Assembly: GCA_019314005.1 (NCBI GenBank) | Contig: JAFDAE010000228.1 | Span: 1 to 7,300, forward strand | Direction: 5' to 3' | Length of the DNA stretch: 7,300 bases | Origin: Deltaproteobacteria bacterium | GTDB taxonomy: Bacteria; Desulfobacterota; Desulfobacteria; C00003060; C00003106 | Notes under the pieces: generated by a model | Databases searched by the model: none | Seen by the model: the letters and a program-made list of their open reading frames with translations, nothing else | What the model was told of the DNA's origin: nothing | Position numbers and translations under genes: made by a program | Part shown: one piece after another, positions 6,186 through 7,300 of the stretch | Position numbering within the stretch: position 1 is the stretch's first letter | Layout: each line of letters starts with the position of its first letter

Positions 6186-7004
6186 ATGGATAGAATAGAA
6201 AGACTCGGCTTAATTGCAGGGGGTGGACAATTCCCTATCATTGTAGCAAAAGCTGCTCAAGAAAAGGGGATCAAACTCTATGCTGTCGCTCATATCGATG
6301 AAACCGATCCGCAAGTGGCCTCTTTTACTGATGAAATCGAATGGGTTCATTTGGGGCAAGTAGGCCGTTTAATAAAATTTTTCAAGAAAAACAATGTCCG
6401 CGATGCAGTAATGGCGGGGGCAATAACAAAAACAAAGATGTTTTCCAATGTTAGGCCGGACCTGAAAGCGCTCGCGGTTCTGGCCACTATTGACCACACA
6501 AAAGACGACGGGATTCTCAGGGCGTTTGCCAATGCGCTTGAAAAAGAAGGAATTACCATACGTTTTGCCACATTTTTGCTCCCTGAGCTTTCAGCGACAA
6601 AGGGGTGTTGGACACGCCGCAAACCTTCGAAATCCGAGATGGATGATATAAAATTCGGATGGAAATTGGCCAAAGAGATTGGAAAGTTAGACATAGGCCA
6701 GTCTATTGTGGTACGTGATGGTTCTGTCCTTGCGGTAGAGGCAATCGAGGGCACTGATGCTACGATTCGCAGGGGCGGTATGTTGGGAAGAGATAAAACC
6801 GTTGTCGTCAAAGTAAGTAAGCCGAAGCAGGATATGCGGTTTGACGTGCCGGCCGTCGGCGTAAAGACCATTGAGATAATGCATGAGGTCGGCGCTTCTG
6901 CCCTGGCTGTTGAAGCCGGTGGAACCGTCGTCTTCGACCGTAAGAAAATGACCGCGCTTGCAGACGAATATGGAATAGCAATTATCGCGCTAACCGATGA
7001 TTGA
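6186..7004 (+). CDS. lpxI: UDP-2,3-diacylglucosamine pyrophosphatase LpxI (DUF1009)
   Basis: LpxI hydrolyses UDP-2,3-diacylglucosamine to lipid X and UMP, replacing LpxH in bacteria that lack it. The 272-residue protein starts LGLIAGGGQFPIIVA (7-21), the glycine-rich N-terminal signature of the family. It has MAGAITKTKMF (76-86), an ATKG/RRKPSKSE linker region (about 137-151), VVRDGSVLAVEAIEGTD (175-191) and KQDMRFDVPAVG (214-225). The aspartates of the last motif (216, 220) lie where the Caulobacter enzyme has an essential Asp; which one corresponds I cannot say. Length is close to the roughly 280 of characterised members. AAGGTTAGGGA just before the ATG acts as ribosome binding site. It is separated from lpxA by a 197-bp repeat-bearing gap, so expression may be partly independent. 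Confidence 0.95.
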   Translation: MDRIERLGLIAGGGQFPIIVAKAAQEKGIKLYAVAHIDETDPQVASFTDEIEWVHLGQVGRLIKFFKKNNVRDAVMAGAITKTKMFSNVRPDLKALAVLATIDHTKDDGILRAFANALEKEGITIRFATFLLPELSATKGCWTRRKPSKSEMDDIKFGWKLAKEIGKLDIGQSIVVRDGSVLAVEAIEGTDATIRRGGMLGRDKTVVVKVSKPKQDMRFDVPAVGVKTIEIMHEVGASALAVEAGGTVVFDRKKMTALADEYGIAIIALTDD

Positions 7005-7030
7005 GGTGTTTAACCGATGATTGAGGTGTT
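6991..7030. repeat. Perfect 20-bp tandem duplication over the lpxI stop codon
   Basis: TAACCGATGATTGAGGTGTT is present at 6991-7010 and again at 7011-7030, and the next four bases (TAAC) continue the match. The first copy encodes the last residues of LpxI (LTDD) and its TGA at 7002-7004. The protein is unaffected because the stop lies in the first copy. It looks like a recent slippage duplication. Confidence 0.95.
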
Positions 7031-7054
7031 TAACACTCTGATTCAAGAAAAAAA

Positions 7055-7180
7055 ATGCAGTTTGAAGTGTGAAGTGATCTAAAGTGCCTAAAGTTAAGGA
7101 GTGCGCTTTTGGCGCAATCAATTTAAAAATAGGTAGGATACCTTAACTTTAGGCACTTTAAACTTCAAACTTTAAACTTG
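7055..7180. repeat. Inverted repeat with iterated arms after lpxI
   Basis: A perfect 20-bp core, TAAAGTGCCTAAAGTTAAGG (7080-7099), pairs with 7141-7160. Outside it both arms continue as degenerate AAGTxxx heptamers: AAGTGTG and AAGTGAT on the left, and on the - strand of the right side AAGTTTA, AAGTTTG, AAGTTTA, AAGTGCC. The 41-nt loop contains a GC hairpin, TGCGC (7102-7106) with GCGCA (7112-7116). It separates the lpxI end from the next gene and might end transcription in either direction, but no T-tract supports an intrinsic terminator. The rest of the 7005-7251 gap is AT-rich with no further gene. Confidence 0.87.
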
Positions 7181-7251
7181 TAGGTGCTTGATCAATACAC
7201 TTTTTGATTTAATTTAATGACATTGAACCACAAATGGTAAAATAGAAAATT

Positions 7252-7300
7252 ATGGTACTTCCAGAAAATAAACTGTTCGAAGTCAATATCGAAGATGAAA
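7252..7300 (+). CDS. gyrA: Probable DNA gyrase subunit A, N-terminal start (partial)
   Basis: From ATG at 7252 the frame reads MVLPENKLFEVNIEDE and runs off the window. A short variable lead followed by VNIEDE is how many GyrA proteins begin, just before the conserved SYLDYAM segment that would lie outside the window. An in-frame TAG shortly upstream (7243-7245) excludes a longer start. No strong ribosome binding site is visible. Only 16 residues are seen, so the family call rests on a short resemblance; a ParC-type subunit or an unrelated protein is possible. Confidence 0.5.
   Translation, partial: MVLPENKLFEVNIEDE

Noticed and set aside
6347..6871. 174-codon open frame on the - strand inside lpxI
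   Set aside because: It is antisense to well-supported LpxI coding sequence and shows no recognisable motif.
7217..7243. Promoter for the gene at 7252 (ATGACA and TAAAAT with 15-bp spacing)
   Set aside because: The -35 match is weak, the spacing is short, and the start codon is only 8 nt beyond the -10 box.

Overview
This is a stretch of a Gram-negative chromosome devoted to outer-membrane and lipid A biogenesis, with all genes on the + strand. The order is (lolD tail) - bamA - skp - lpxD - fabZ - lpxA - lpxI - (probable gyrA start). It resembles the bamA-skp-lpxD-fabZ-lpxA cluster of Proteobacteria. LpxI (DUF1009) in place of LpxH, the neighbouring LolD-type ABC ATPase, and the moderate base composition suggest a deltaproteobacterium (Desulfobacterota-like). 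That placement is inference from gene content and protein style, with no database match behind it.

Layout. Positions 1-93 are the 3' end of an ABC ATPase gene. Positions 94-166 hold an iterated inverted repeat. Positions 167-2818 are bamA, which carries an extra N-terminal periplasmic domain before five POTRA domains. Positions 2819-3211 are the largest gap (393 bp). It holds a 245-bp MITE-like element that abuts the bamA stop codon and contains a perfect 86-bp tandem duplication, then a strong promoter-like sequence, then a 38-bp palindrome flanked by TA in the skp leader. Positions 3212-5988 are skp, lpxD, fabZ and lpxA, packed with gaps or overlaps of 1, -17 and 0 nt, clearly one operon. 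Positions 5989-6185 hold a second iterated inverted repeat. Positions 6186-7004 are lpxI, whose stop codon lies in a 20-bp tandem duplication. Positions 7005-7251 hold a third iterated inverted repeat. A new reading frame that looks like the GyrA N-terminus starts at 7252 and runs off the window.

How the genes work together. FabZ helps make the beta-hydroxyacyl-ACP pool. LpxA and LpxD attach hydroxyacyl chains to UDP-GlcNAc and its deacetylated product. LpxI cleaves UDP-diacyl-glucosamine to lipid X. Skp escorts unfolded beta-barrel proteins across the periplasm and BamA inserts them into the outer membrane. The LolD-type protein would power lipoprotein release from the inner membrane. LpxC and LpxB are not in the window.

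The coding part is conventional. The unusual content is intergenic: three inverted repeats with unrelated sequences but the same design (arms built from 7- or 8-bp iterations), plus two different mini-element-like insertions between bamA and skp.
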